64,000 nucleotides of DNA, taken from positions 60,532,768 to 60,596,767 of the forward strand of contig NC_059081.1 in NCBI RefSeq assembly GCF_020497125.1. Direction: 5' to 3'. Of this stretch, positions 24,472 to 36,108 are shown in pieces. The notes beneath the pieces were generated by a model. It made no database searches, was not told the DNA's origin, and saw only the letters and a program-made list of their open reading frames with translations. The translations under genes and the position numbers were made by a program. Position 1 is the stretch's first letter. Each line of letters opens with the position of its first letter. The stretch is from Mauremys mutica (lineage: Eukaryota > Chordata > Testudines > Geoemydidae).

Positions 24472-24837
24472 TACACCTCTACCCCGATAGAACGCTGTCC
24501 TCAGGAGCCAAAAAATCTTATTGTTATAGGTGAAACTGCGTTATATTGAACTTGCTTTGATAGGTTATATCAATCTCATAGAGCTAGAAGGGACCTTGAA
24601 AGGTCATCAAGTGCAGTCCCCTGCCTTCACTAGCAGGACCAAGTACTGATTTTGCCCCAGATCCCTAAATGGCCCCCTCAAGGATTGAACTCACAACCCT
24701 GAGTTGAGCTGGCCAATGCTCAAACCACTGAGCTATCCCTCCCCCCACCAGAGTGCGTAGCCCTGTTCTCCCCTCCCCCCCCCGCACTGCTTTATCGTGT
24801 TATATCCGAATTCATGTTATATCGGGGTAGAGGTGTA
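24472..24837. mobile_element. Mariner-type MITE split by a SINE
   Basis: The ends CACCTCTACCCCGATAGAA (24474) and TATATCGGGGTAGAGGTG (to 24835) are the same inverted repeats as at 6899-7041, with TA on both sides. Its interior continues as expected up to CTTGCTTTGAT at 24561 and resumes at 24747 with CCAGAGTGCGTAGCC. The intervening 185 bp is a SINE. Without it the element would be about 177 bp. Confidence 0.85.
24562..24746 (-). mobile_element. tRNA-type SINE (tortoise Pol III / Cry type) with CR1-like tail
   Basis: Read on the - strand it starts GGGGGGAGGGATAGCTCAGT, giving a Pol III A box (complement of 24718-24735). A B box GGTTGTGAGTTCAATCC follows (complement of 24682-24698). The rest of the body ends in a tail where CCTTTCAAGGTCCCTTC matches the CR1 3' type. 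A tRNA-like head with a CR1-compatible tail is the organisation of turtle Pol III SINEs, which use the CR1 machinery. This is the best single marker of turtle origin here. It lies inside the mariner MITE, so it is the younger of the two. Confidence 0.85.
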
Positions 24838-25093
24838 ATAAATTCTGTATTAATACCACCAGTATCTGCTAGTCATGTGTGTGACTGTGTAAAAGAGAGG
24901 CTATTCCAGGATTTCTGCTGACATTCTGTTTAGTCCATTTTTGCTCATGAGTACATTGTTCTACTCTTAAATGTTTATATTTGCTGTGCCAAAAGTAGTG
25001 ATTGTCATAATTATTATACATCACATTATTGTGAACAATATAATCATATATTCAGCAGGCTTTTAGATGTGCCCCCTTGTAGGTTATTGAAAG

Positions 25094-25245
25094 TACTGTA
25101 TATGTACATGCATCCGACGAAGTGGGTATTCACCCACGAAAGCTCATGCTCCAATACGTCTGTTAGTCTATAAGGTGCCACAAGACTCTTTGCTGCTTTT
25201 ACAGATCCAGACTAACACGGCTACCCCTCTGATACTGTATATGTA
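25094..25245 (-). mobile_element. High-copy turtle SINE-like element with 13-bp duplication
   Basis: The core 25107-25232 includes GACGAAGTGGGTATTCACCC, CACGAAAGCTCATGCTCCAA, AGGTGCCACAAGACTCTTTG and CCAGACTAACACGGCTACCC. It is flanked by TACTGTATATGTA on both sides (25094-25106 and 25233-25245), a long duplication typical of LINE-mediated insertion. I recognise the text as a very common turtle repeat. The - orientation, starting GTAGCCGTGTTAGTCTGGAT, is inferred because that head resembles the head of the repeat at 61866. Confidence 0.8.
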
Positions 25246-25639
25246 ATTAATGTGAGAGTAGTTACTTTGGGACATGGAGGCCATTGGGATCTGAGAACGG
25301 AGTGGGTAAGTTTTACACATTAAGGTATTCCCAAGAACAAATCGTAGCAGCAGTGGATAAAGGTCAGGATGAAATCTTGACCCTGGTGAAGTCAATGGCA
25401 GAATTCCTATTTCACCATAGGTCATTCAAAACAAGGTAAGCAGAGCCTGACCCCTGCAGACATCCCACACTCTTGCTTCTATTTAATATACCTCTACTTG
25501 AATTACATTTAAGGCACTGTAATTTCACAACATATTTTCCAAAAAAAATGGTACACGTGTATCATTCAAAGTACATTACAGTACCCTACATATCTGTCCT
25601 GCCATCAGCAAAACAGAAGTTTTGACAATCTAAATTCTG
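25246..25639. other. Intronic stretch, nothing recognised
   Basis: No exon or transposon end is seen. A fragment CCTGGTGAAGTCAATGGCAG near 25382 resembles half of the short fold-back family. Confidence 0.5.
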
Positions 25640-25870
25640 CCTTTCCTGAGGAATGATTACACAGGGAATTAATAAAGTACTGTTTGGTGGCTACCAACTA
25701 GCAGATCCATATTAACATTTCTATTTGCATTAGAAGCTAATTTTCAAAGTATTTTCCGTTAATTTGCCAGGGAGATACCTGTCAAGTTAGCAATTAAACT
25801 GTAATTGGTCACCCAGGTGCTTACAGGGATTAATAGATCTTTCCCTTCAACATATGTTCCCAAGTTTGAA
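25640..25870. promoter_or_regulatory. Candidate conserved non-coding element
   Basis: Repeat-free sequence holding an octamer-like CTATTTGCATTAG, a TTAATTTGCCAGGGAGATAC block, and CAATTAAACTGTAATTGGTC with paired homeodomain-like cores. The assignment rests on texture alone. Confidence 0.2.
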
Positions 25871-28267
25871 ATAATAGCTATACTGTATGGTAGCATGACC
25901 CCACTTGAGTCTAACAAAAAAAAATCAAATTCCATCATATTTTAATGCAAATTTTACCTTTGTAAGTGATGGCCTGGAAAGAAAGAGTTTCCATGGTAAC
26001 CTTGGGGAACACATAACCTGTTTATCATAACTTCTCTATGAAGCAAATTGGGGGGTGGGGAATATGCTTTGATGTCAGCTATATTTTCCATCAGACATCA
26101 TTCTAGTGCTGAGTGTATAGATAATTTAACTAAGCGCAACTGTATTTTCTTAAGTAAACTTAGAAAAAAATCTTACAAAATGGCATTGGAAGTAACTGTG
26201 GTATGCAGCATTCAAAACCACTAACTGACCTTTTTACTTCTGTCTCCGGTTTGACAATCAGGTCAACAACTTGAAAGACCCAAATCAAAAATTAATACTT
26301 ATAACAGGTCTCTTCCACGGCTTTCTCTCTTTTTTTCTTCTCTCTCCATGCTCAGTATTAAGGTATCCCTGATACTGTTCAAAGGCACTTAAAGTTGTTG
26401 TTTTCTTGTTATTCCATTTTGCCACTAAAAATACTGCTGTATCTCTGAACTTCTGTATTGTGGCACTATCACAGAAAAAGAATATATTGATTATATTTCA
26501 CATTCAGTCCTGACCGTAGTAGTTGAGGTGGTAGCTTCTGGAGCTGCCATTAGCCAGGAGCGAGTTTGATGTCTGCAAGCTGCTGGAAGGTTGTATTTTC
26601 CTGCAGATGTATTGTAACTCTCGGGTAAAGGAAAGTATGACTATAACATTTTTTTAAGGTCATTAGGAGTAAGGAACAGATGTTGAGATTTTTTCAGAGT
26701 ACTGCTTTGAAGTGCCATTTAGGAGTCAACTAACTGACAAGACTGACCCTCTCGGCAGTGAATTTGGGACTGGAACACAGGGAAGGCATTGCCCACAATA
26801 CCCCATCTGGTATCCATCTGGTACCAGCAAACAACAGACAGTACCAGATCACAGAGAAACTATACCAACTGCTCAACTGGTATCAGCAAGCAAGGAAGGT
26901 CGCCACCCAACAGCAGTTGCAAGCATGAGAAACAATGTCTGTAGCATTTGCAGACTGGTACCACAGGATCCAAAAGAACCTGATGCCAGAGCATATGGAA
27001 AGCAACTGCTCTTGAAACCTGCTCATGCTGATGCAGTTTGCTCAGTATTAATCCAGGGATTTTTTTTTTTTTTTAGACAGATTGAATTGGCAGTGTGGAG
27101 AGCTTTTGTCATAATGCCATTGCAAGAGAGAGACTCTCTTTAGTCATATCTGTATTTAACAGGATTAAGGTGGATTTAATACCCTGTGATACAGACTAAC
27201 CATTGAAATTCTAAGAAGGTTGTTCCAGTGTGCTGTTAAACCACAATAGACGGAATTGGGGTTAAATTTTAACAACTTGATGATAACTTTGCTGTTTTCT
27301 TTAACATGAGCTCTTTGGGGGGCGGGATTGAGGAGGGGGTTTGTTTTCCACTTTGATCTGCTAGCTTGCTTGCTTTTTTTTCTTTGTTCTGTTTTCCCCC
27401 CTCTATCTCTTTTTCTTCCCTGAGGTAGTGCACTGCTTGGTACAGTAGCTAAGTGTTTAGAATGTAATAATACAAGTGAGAGATTTACTGCCTCTAGGCT
27501 ACCCTTCTACTCTTGAGGACCTCCAGCAAGGCAAGATTTTATAGACAATGAAAGGCTTTCTCTCCCCTGTGAGTCTGCCTAACTGTAGGAAGCTTTTCAC
27601 TGTCTATTTCCACCACTTGCTCTGCAATTTTGTTCATGCCCTGCTATTTCCCTCCCTCTCCAACGCACACACACCACCCCCGCATCCAGCATCAACACCA
27701 GATGCAGGCAGATATGGCAGTATATCAGAGTCAGATTCTGATCATTAAATGCTACAAAAGCTGGACTGGAGACTTTAGTCTGCCATCACCATAATGAATG
27801 TAAATCTTGAGATGCTCTCCTGTTTGCTCCCCAGGTTCTGACATTACAATCTCATTTTCCCTAGTAAAGTTAAATGATTGTGCATGTGCAGCAAAGAGTA
27901 GCCATTGCATATTGGCATTGGGTGCTGAGAACTCTGCTGACTTAGCTGAAGAAAGATGCTGAAAGCCGTTGACTTTGAGGGGAAAAAAATTCAATTCAAT
28001 TTACTCCATACAGTGTCTCTCATACAAAGTATTTCAAAATGCTTTATATTAAGAGATAACATAATGAGAAAATGCCTTATAGAACTGGGCACACAGATAG
28101 CAAGTCAAAATGATGCAAGATGATGAACTGGAGTAAAAGAAAAGAAGACTGTAATTTAAAAGCGGTAATCATGTGGATAAGTAGTCTTGTAAACTAATTA
28201 CAGTGAAGGGAAAAGCAAAGAATGCAAGACTGGGGAGGAGCAAAAAGGGGGCTTAGTCGCAATCATA
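25871..28267. other. Intronic stretch, weak ancient repeat near the end
   Basis: A 143-codon frame at 26712-27143 crosses a T run and has no recognisable domain, so I do not call it. At 28007-28060 ACAGTGTCTCTCATACAAAG and CAAAATGCTTTATATT resemble an old MIR-like repeat also seen near 61760. Confidence 0.45.
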
Positions 28268-28595
28268 GGCTAACACAGGGGTAGGCAACTTATGGCACGC
28301 GTGCCAAAGGCGGCACGCGAGCTGATTTTCAGTGGCACTCACACTGCCCGGGTCCTGGCCACCGGTGCGGGGGGGCTCTGCATTTTAATTTAATTTTAAA
28401 TGAAACTTCTTAAGCATTTTAAAAACTTTATTTACTTTACATACAACAATAGTTTAGTTCTATATTATAGACTTAGAGAGAGAGACCTTCTAAAAACGTT
28501 AAAATGTATGACTGGCACGCGAGACCTTAAATGAGAGTGAATAAATGAAGACTCGGCACAGCGCTTCTGAAAGGTTGCGGACCCCTGGGCTAACA
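28268..28595. mobile_element. Non-autonomous hAT element with perfect 8-bp duplication
   Basis: The 312-bp core 28276-28587 starts CAGGGGTAGGCAACTTATGG and ends GGTTGCGGACCCCTG. GGCTAACA flanks it exactly (28268-28275 and 28588-28595). The left third is GC-rich (GGCACGCGTGCC, GGCACGCGAGCTG) and the remainder is AT-rich. There is no transposase frame. Confidence 0.9.
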
Positions 28596-30547
28596 CACAG
28601 AGTTGGATTTAAGGTAGATTTTTGATGAGATGGGAAGAACTGGCTCACAGCATTTTGTAAAATACTTAAAAGGGAGATGGCCTGTGCTGCTCCCCAACCC
28701 CAATCCCCCAAGTTAATCATAAGTTAAATGGCTCCTCCTCTTAGAGGTTTAGGATGAGACTATGTGAATTGATCTGGTTCCATGTTAAAGTTATTGAAAT
28801 GCACCTACTGTCTGAGGAAGAAACAATGCAGATATGATATAAACCTCTCTACTGAGGTGGAGGGGGGGCGGTGTTAATGTTCTTCTATTATTAGTTGAAG
28901 GGTCTCTGCTTCTCTGATTTAACCGTGAGTAGTAAGTATTGTGAGTGAGGATCACCAATCTGGTGTTCATTAAAGACAATTAAGAGGTAGAATTAACAAA
29001 AACACATTATAGGATTAATGGAAAGAAAAGCCACCCAGGGAGAAAATCACGGGCCAGGAAATGATCTAATTTAGCATGGGCAAAGGAAACTGATAGCCCT
29101 CAAGGATCTGGGACCAGGGGATCATTGAGCAGAGGTTCAGAAAACAGAATATCCACTCAGAGTGACTATGCTCAAAACCTTTTTTAGTTTTGCCTTAGAT
29201 AACTTCATCTCCCCCTTTGCTGAATTCTCTATACTTAGTTATAGGGGATACGGGAAATGATGGGATCATGTTTTCTATTTAGCTATGGCAATTGCGATGT
29301 TTTTAAACACAACCACTATATGGGAACAGCCAGTTTCCCTTTTAAAGTTCCCATCTGCATTTGTAGTCCCTCAGTCTATTGTCTTTATAAAGAATTTTTC
29401 TCTGTATCTAAATCTAAGTCACAAGTTCACCTCAATGAGTAAGAGGTAGGGCCTTACTGAGGAGAAAAAATAAATACTAAGTTAATCAGCCCTACTAGTT
29501 TCAAGTTTGATGCACAGTTGTCATTGAAGTTTCCTGGTGGTTTTGGGATAAGGAAGAGGGATACTGACAAACAAAATCATTGTATATCAGCAACACCACT
29601 ATCTAAGCCCTATTGTTTATATCTCTTTTTGTTTGTTTGTTTGTTTTCCAAAAGAAGAGGGCTCATGAGATTAAGAAACACTTAATTGTCTTGCAAGCTG
29701 ATTGTCAAATTAATGTTCTGACTGCTTTGGCTGATCTTTTAAGCAAAACTGTTCAAAACCACTAACCAGGGAAACCAAGATCATCAGTAACTCTGATGTG
29801 CTTGTCTCTGTGCATTTTTTATGGGAAAGAGGAAGGATGGTGTGATTATTATCTTTTTTCTTTATACAAGAATGTTTTCTTCACCCAAGGGAAATGCATT
29901 CTAGCAGCATGAACATAACTATTAATCAACGCTTATAGCGATAATCAGTGAATGAAAAATGATGACCAGAAACTGAAAATGTGCTAGCATAGCTGCCTTG
30001 AAGATCTTCCTTTGAGATCATGCCCTTGCATTTTAACATGGATAATTCTTTAAAATGGATAATTCTTACAAAATTAATGTTGATGTATTCTGAAATGCAG
30101 TGATTTAGAAAACTAGTGCTTATTTTTCACCCTGTGTGAAAAATATATACACACTAAGAGTGGGTGATAGATTAACATCGTGAGAGGTAATGTTTTAAAG
30201 ACATTCCAGTATATTACTTGCTGTCCTAAAAATGTTTGAGACAGATCATCAACAGGGGTAATCAGCATAGCATCTGTGAATTAATTTGGACATAGGGACA
30301 CAGGGTTCTCCACTCATAGAATGGTGGTTAAGTGTGTGCGAAAACACGTATGGTTCCTGCTTTAATTATATATTTTCACTGAAAAAGGAAGTGAGCCTGA
30401 GGAGAGATGCAGGTGTATCTCAGTTCTCAGGATTCTTCCAAGAGGAATTTGATGCTATTAAAATGATGACAAACATTGTCAAAAAATCGTAGGAGGGGCA
30501 AAGGAGGTATTACTCTGAGTCTTTGATCCTGCAGAGTGCTAATTACT
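28596..30547. other. Intronic stretch, nothing recognised
   Basis: AT-rich sequence with small GTTT and similar runs near 29628. No supported feature. Confidence 0.5.
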
Positions 30548-30670
30548 CTGGCCCAGATTCAGCATGTAAACACACACCTAACTTGTTAAGCATGTGAGTA
30601 GTCCTACTGAAATCAGTGGGACTATCAATGTGCTTAAAGTTAAGCACATGCTTAAGCACTTTGCTGGATC
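30548..30670. repeat. Fold-back repeat of the CATTGACTT family
   Basis: The left half reads TTAAGCATGTGAGTAGTCCT and the right half TGTGCTTAAAGTTAAGCACA, CTTAAGCACTTTGCTGGATC, around a core CTGAAATCAGTGGGACT. It is a compact inverted repeat seen several times in this window. Confidence 0.5.
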
Positions 30671-31687
30671 AGGTCCAGAATGTTCGGCACCTTAAAAGCC
30701 TGAGCCCACAGAGCATTAATTTAAAAATAAGTGAGGTTTTGACCCTGCACCTGGGACTCTGCAGACACACACAGGGATCAACCCACACAGGGCCATTTGT
30801 TGGATCAGATCCCTAAAATATTTGCTCATCATTCTGAGCTGTCAAGGAGATGCTAAGGGTAAGAATTAGTTGCCTCCCTGCCCAACATAAGATATTCAGG
30901 GCATCATATAATAATTTAAGACATAAATATAAAATTACCCCAAATTTAATCTAAAATAGAAACAAATGCAAGAAATTCTTCAGAAGCCATAGTACAGTTC
31001 CATGAGTACATGGAAAACATTGATTCCTTCTTCATTCTCCAAAACTATCCTGTATGTAGGTTTAGCACGTACTAGGGAAGTCAAAGTGATCTCAGTCAAA
31101 TAGAGGCGATTCTGAGGTTTTCCACTGAATGTCATTTGGGTTTGCCATCACAGCCACTTGAAAACGAAAAGAGTACACAATGGAGAAGTATTGAAGGTGC
31201 TATCCTATGTCCAAACAATGACAGAGCAGTGTTGATGGGATCATATAACACTCGCCCCTTCTTTGAAGACTGCTTCTGTCATTAAAATCAATGCAACTTA
31301 ATTAAAGCAAATTATAGATAGATACATCTATAAATAAGATATTAAAGTGTGCTGCTGAATATGGTAATTGCTGCATATTTAGCAATCAGCGTGTGTGTTC
31401 TGCTTTTGCCAGGAGGGATTTCTTTCAGTGAAATCAATGGAGCTTTATTAAAAACCATCCAAATTAGAGGGAGAAATGATGAGTGTTATAATAACGCAAA
31501 ATCACTGTTTCAACTTTCATTGCAAAACCAGGAAACAAAAATACATCCCTTTTTCTGTTTGTAAGGAAAACATCCGAAATAGTCTTTTGAACTAGGGACA
31601 CAGTTAGAATTTTTAAATTTAAATGTTTGCCTTTTGATTTAAAAATTAAACAGAGATGGATGATGGTCTTGAAAGACGTAGTAATAA
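30671..31687. other. Intronic stretch, nothing recognised
   Basis: Short CACACA-rich patch near 30765. No gene or mobile element is evident. Confidence 0.5.
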
Positions 31688-31780
31688 GGGTATCGTAGAA
31701 TCCAGGGGTGGAAAAGACCTGTTTGACCACCCAGGCCAACTCCCTGCGTTCAGCAAATCCATCTCCCTGTATAACAACCT
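31688..31780 (-). repeat. CR1-like 3' fragment, antisense
   Basis: GGGTATCGTAGAATCCAGGG, GTGGAAAAGACCTG and CCCAGGCCAACTCCCTG follow the pattern of the CR1 3' terminus read in complement, as at 63712. It is short and diverged. Confidence 0.5.
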
Positions 31781-32726
31781 TTCTTCCACTTTGACTAGAA
31801 AAGAAAAATATATCAAGTCAAATGGCTGTTTTTTAAAATGTCCAGTCGCTAGAGCTGTGTGACTGGTTAAAATGCTGAAGGTAAAAATGGTGAGTTTTGA
31901 ATTTTGACATGTGCACAAAACATTAAGAGGAAGATGGGGACAAATTCATTTTTACCTCCTTCAGTTTTTCTCAATTTTCACCTAATAGAAAACAAAAAAC
32001 AAGTGTGTCTCAGCAGAGGGGAGATCTGCAGGTCAAAGAGCAAATTCCTCTTACCATGGCTCTTTTTCGCATGCTGAATGGCAACCTATGTGATTAGAAG
32101 TGCTCACAGACAAAAGCAGAGCTTTGAGAAGGGAGGTCAGACAAACATCTGGAGCAAGCCCTGTAACAGATAATCACAAGAAATGTACTAAGCAGCAAAG
32201 CATATAGCATGCTATGCTTATTTTCAGCCTCCTGTCCAAAGATCTCAGGGTGCTGGGTAGATATTGGGTGGGCTTTTCAAAAAACTTCAACTGACTTAGG
32301 AGCACAAGTCTCATTGAAAGTCTAAGGAGTCATGCACTGGGTTCCACCCGTTAAGTCTCACATCATCCTTGTGAGCTAGGTGAGTATAATTATTATTATT
32401 ATTATGTCCTGTGTGTCCTACACGCGCCTGTGCTACCCCATCCCAGGTAGTGGCTTTATATTATTGCCCTCTCTGGTGTAAGTTCAGTGGAAGCTGGAGT
32501 TTTCAGTCAGCATAAGATCTATGTTACACTGGATTATAACTCTATTGGATTATAACTCCATTCTAACAAACCACAAACTGAAAGGACATAGCAGGGAACT
32601 CCGGTAGCTCACCAGGGAATTCATGACCTATCAGATAGGCAAGGTAGAACCCAAGAGAGAAGCAGAATGCCATCCAGAGTGAGGTCTCCCAAAAAAGGGA
32701 GCATGGGAGTTATGGGAAGAGAATTA

Positions 32727-32830
32727 TTATTATTTATATTGTGGTAGCACCTTGGGATCCCAATCAGAGCCCAGGACCACTTCATGTTAGGCAGTGTACA
32801 AACACACAGACAGTCCCTGCACTGAGACGT
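32727..32830. repeat. Ancient MIR-like SINE fragment
   Basis: ATTATTATTATTTATATTGT, GGTAGCACCTTGGGATCCCA, AGCCCAGGACCACTTCATG, TACAAACACACAGACAGTCC. This is the clearest of the three copies of this family. Confidence 0.55.
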
Positions 32831-33502
32831 TTAATGGACTCCCTGTGTCAATATATAGATTTTTAGAGGTTTGTTTGTGTACAAAAAATAGCCGGCCAGC
32901 GCCAGGAATGCTCGCTGGCCCCCGTATTGAACGGCATAGCCCAAACAATTCCTGGCTAAGTAGATTTCCTAGCCCTAAACTTATGTTGGATTCAGAGAAC
33001 AGACAGTAAGACAAGTCAAGTATGGACAAGGAGGAATGAAATGTAACCCTTCCTGAGCAAAAGAAGTGAGACTGCCGTTTGCAAACCATTCTCAGCATGA
33101 AAGAGAGCACTTGTCTGCTTTACTCTTTTTTGGTACCACCAATTATTTGTAGGTAAATCCGAGAAAGTATTTCCAGATACCCAATTAACAGTCAGTTCAT
33201 GACAACACTCGCTGGCACATGACAACTCATGCCTTGTCATTCCAGCACAGGCCCTCTGCAGCGCTAATATTTGTTCACTGGGTTTAATCTATATGTGCAT
33301 ATTCACATAATTTTTGGTGTGGGGGCAGTTTTCTTTGGAAGAATTGTCTGGTTTGGGAAATTATTTGCAACCAGCCTATCATTTTTTCTTCTTACAAGTC
33401 TTCAGCTAAAGTACCATACAGCTATCATAGTTGGCAGGGCCATAGCTTACAGTGACATTATCTGATTAAAAAATATGACCATATAGATCATTTTGCAACC
33501 AC
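32831..33502. other. Intronic stretch, nothing recognised
   Basis: No repeat ends or exon found. A 107-codon - strand frame at 32787-33110 overlaps the MIR-like fragment and has no recognisable domain. Confidence 0.45.
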
Positions 33503-34569
33503 TGTTATATATTTGCAGCAAATATTGTACAAAGGTTGTCGAGCAAGATGCTAACTCCCATAAAGTAATCAACCAGATATTCCATGTAAGATATCTGCAG
33601 AGATGTCCTAATTTGCCAGATATGATAATTGTGTTTATATGTTTGTATCACCCTTGTATTATGAGTTATAGATATGTATGTATGTCTGTGTTTCAAACCT
33701 GTGCTATGCTTCTGGGTGACACCCCCACAGAGTTTGGCATCAGCACTACCTAGCCTGCTTGATGGCCCTTTAAGGACCATCAGCTATACAATTAACCCAT
33801 TGAGTGAAGGCAGATACACCTTATGATTCAGCAAGGCATGCAGGGAAATGCCTATGGAGAGAACTCTAAGGCTTCCAAGCCATATGCTGGACAGCTTGTG
33901 TTTGAAACAAAGAAAGCATAAGCCGCAGGGCAAGAGACTATAAAAGGCAGCTGCATCTTCTCCATTTTGTCTTCAATCCTGCTTCTTACCTCTGGAGGAA
34001 CTTTGCTACAAACTGAAGCTCTGAACAATGGACTGAATGACCCATCCAAGCTGTGGATGTATTCCAGAGACTTGACCTAAGCCAGCAATTTATTCCATCA
34101 CTGCTATAAGCCTGAGCCAAGAACTTTATCAGTACTGTATGTAATTGATTCCTTTAACCAATTTTAAGTCTCACTTTTCCTTCTTTTTACAAATAAACCT
34201 TTAGATTTTAGTTAATAAGAATTGGCTGTAGCATGTATTTGGGTAAGATCTGAAACATTCGTTAACGTGGGAGGTAATGTGTCGGATCCTTTGGGATTGG
34301 TAGAACCTGTTCTTTTTTATGATGAAATAAGATTTACAGAAATTTTCATTATATTCAACGTGGATGGAGGCCTGAGGCTGGATCACTTTAAGGGAACTGT
34401 GTTGTTTGGACTTCTGAGTAACCAGTAAGGTAATAAAGAAGCTGTTTTATGCTGGCTTGGTGAATCTAAGTATTGGACTATCCACCAGCTTTTTGGGGTT
34501 TGGCTGTCCCATTCTTTGCAGTTCACCCTGAGTGACCACAGCTGGCTCCCCACCAGGACCCCAGGCACA
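33503..34569 (+). mobile_element. 5' LTR of a decayed LTR retroelement
   Basis: The right end is fixed by the primer-binding site one base downstream: the LTR closes ...CCCAGGCACA. The left end is placed at TGTTATATATTTGCAGC because it begins TG and opens a continuous block of LTR character, so it is less certain. A TATA box (GACTATAAAAGGCAG) lies near 33938. Poly(A) signals AATAAA lie near 34192 and 34431. A length of about 1.07 kb is long for an LTR. No 3' LTR is visible in the window, so the element is one-sided. Confidence 0.7.
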
Positions 34570-34570
34570 G

Positions 34571-34588
34571 TGGCGTAGTCGGCAGGAT
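34571..34588 (+). promoter_or_regulatory. Primer-binding site matching tRNA-Ser
   Basis: TGGCGTAGTCGGCAGGAT is complementary to the 3' 18 bases of vertebrate serine tRNA of the AGA/TGA type (…CGACTACG plus CCA), as I recall that tRNA. Its position immediately after the LTR is exactly right for minus-strand priming. Serine priming is uncommon among retroelements. Confidence 0.75.
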
Positions 34589-34698
34589 GCACATGACCGC
34601 AGGTTAATTGGGGTTTTGGATCAGAACCACATGCTTGTCAAAATTTAATTTTGATATTGGTGAGTTTAAGGGTTAAAAATCAGTTACAGTGAGTGACC

Positions 34699-34940
34699 CA
34701 TGGTCAAGAGCCTGAAAGAAAAAGTCTGGAAGAATTGTGCTTAAGCAAAAAGCCCCAAAGCAGGAACTGAAAAATCTGTTAATTGCCAGTGATAAGGAAG
34801 CAGACCCAGAGAAAGTGCTTGCAGTGAGAAACCAGTACCTAGAACTTGAACAAAAGCAAAAAAAAATTGCTGATATGGAAGGAGAAGCTGCTGAGAGAGA
34901 GTGCCTGTGTTTTGAACATCAACAAAAAATGACATATATT
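34699..34940 (+). pseudogene. Gag-like coiled-coil remnant
   Basis: An ATG at 34699 opens a frame that stops after 14 codons (TAA at 34741). The neighbouring frame continues at 34737-34940 with a lysine- and glutamate-rich helical segment (NQYLELEQKQKKIADMEGE). It reads as the N-terminal coiled coil of a retroelement capsid protein broken by a frameshift. No capsid core or complete CCHC knuckle can be seen downstream, suggesting an internal deletion. Confidence 0.5.
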
Positions 34941-35668
34941 TGATTGAAGAACTAGAAGCTAAGGCAAAAGTGGACAGACTTAAGCTCCAGTTCAAGAGAA
35001 GAAAGAAACAACTGTATCATACTGAAAAAACAGTTCCTTGCAATAACAAAGATGTAGATAGAATCTATCCAGTTTGTAACAATGTTGGTATGTTGTTTGA
35101 CTCTAAGCAGTTGTCTGTGTGTAACCAAATTTACTCCAGCACTGCCACGTTTTATGTAAATGCTTTTACTGTGAGCTTGGGTGAAGGTAACCCCATAACT
35201 TGTGCAGAGAATGTAAAAGTCAATGGTAAACACTGTTTAGGGCAAATTACAGCTTCTAATATCACTCTTGTTAAAGCAGATCTTATCAAAGAGGGAGATT
35301 ATTTACCAAATCAGAGTGTGAATATTGTAATCCTCTATGAGTTTCCTGTAAGTGTGCCTTTAGCCAGAATCCATCTTGAATGGAATGGTGTTAAACTTGG
35401 AGTTATAGCTGGTGTAAGGAAGTTATTGCCTAAGGATCTTTTGATTGGGGATGATATTAAAGCTTTGTTCAGTCAGGTTGACATACACCAGTCACAAGAA
35501 AGAAATAATCCTGGACCTGTGTCTATTGGGGCGAAGATTTGCCTATGGAGGGTTTCTCCAAATGTTTGTCTGAGGAAGATGGCTGTTTGTCTGTGCAAAG
35601 AAGCGGTGCATATGTGGAAAAAAATTCTGAGTGTCTGGTATCTCAGAAGTGAATCTGGCTTTAGATAA
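34940..35668 (+). pseudogene. Retropepsin-like domain without catalytic triad
   Basis: A 242-codon open frame begins with a charged helix (EELEAKAKVDRLKLQFKR) and ends in a protease-like domain. The segment VNGKHCLGQ then TASNITLVKADLI, followed by LARIHLEWNG and LPKDLLIGDDIKAL, has the strand order of a Ty3/gypsy-type or retroviral aspartic protease with the C-terminal ILG-like element. The catalytic D-T/S-G triad expected just before the ASN position is absent. A small deletion or substitution there would make the domain inactive. The frame has nevertheless stayed open for 700 bp. Confidence 0.55.
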
Positions 35669-35830
35669 GGCTCAGGAAGATGTTTCTCTAGAGCAAATTA
35701 AAATTGGTGATCAGGTTAAAGCCCTAACTGAGGAAGGAAGGGATACAGTCTTGGTGAGTGATAAATTGTTGGTTAGTAAAGCTTGGGGAAGTCAGCCTGA
35801 CCCAGGTAAAAGTGATGTGCTTAAAGTAGC

Positions 35831-36108
35831 TAAGGCTTTGGCTACACTTACACTTCAAAGCGCTGCCGCGGCAGCGCTTTGAAGCGCTAAGTGTAGTCAA
35901 AGCACCAGCGCTGGGAGAAAACTCTCCCAGCGCTGTCCGTACTCCACATCCCTGTGGGGAATAACGGACAGCGCTGGGAGCCGCGCTCCCAGCACTGGGG
36001 CTCTGACTACACTGGCGCTTTGTAGTGCCGCAATTTGCAGCGCTGCAGAGGGTGTGTTTTCACACCCTGCTGCAGCGCTGCAAATTTGTACGTGTAGCCA
36101 AGCCCTCA
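35831..36108 (+). mobile_element. GCGCTG-rich MITE, copy 1
   Basis: Termini TAAGGCTTTGGCTACAC and GTGTAGCCAAGCCCTCA are inverted. The interior is a chain of hairpins around AGCGCTG (for example GCGCTGCCGCGGCAGCGC). It is homologous to 37122-37410 in the opposite orientation. It lies inside the LTR element, so it is younger. No clear target duplication is visible. Confidence 0.75.

Noticed and set aside
24718..24735. A possible tRNA gene from the A-box-like sequence
   Set aside because: The A and B boxes belong to a SINE; no cloverleaf can be completed and a CR1-like tail follows.
26712..27143. 143-codon open frame on the + strand
   Set aside because: No recognisable domain, a T run produces FFFFF in the middle, and there is no splice context or homologue I know.
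32787..33110. 107-codon - strand frame
   Set aside because: Overlaps a MIR-like repeat and has no recognisable motif.
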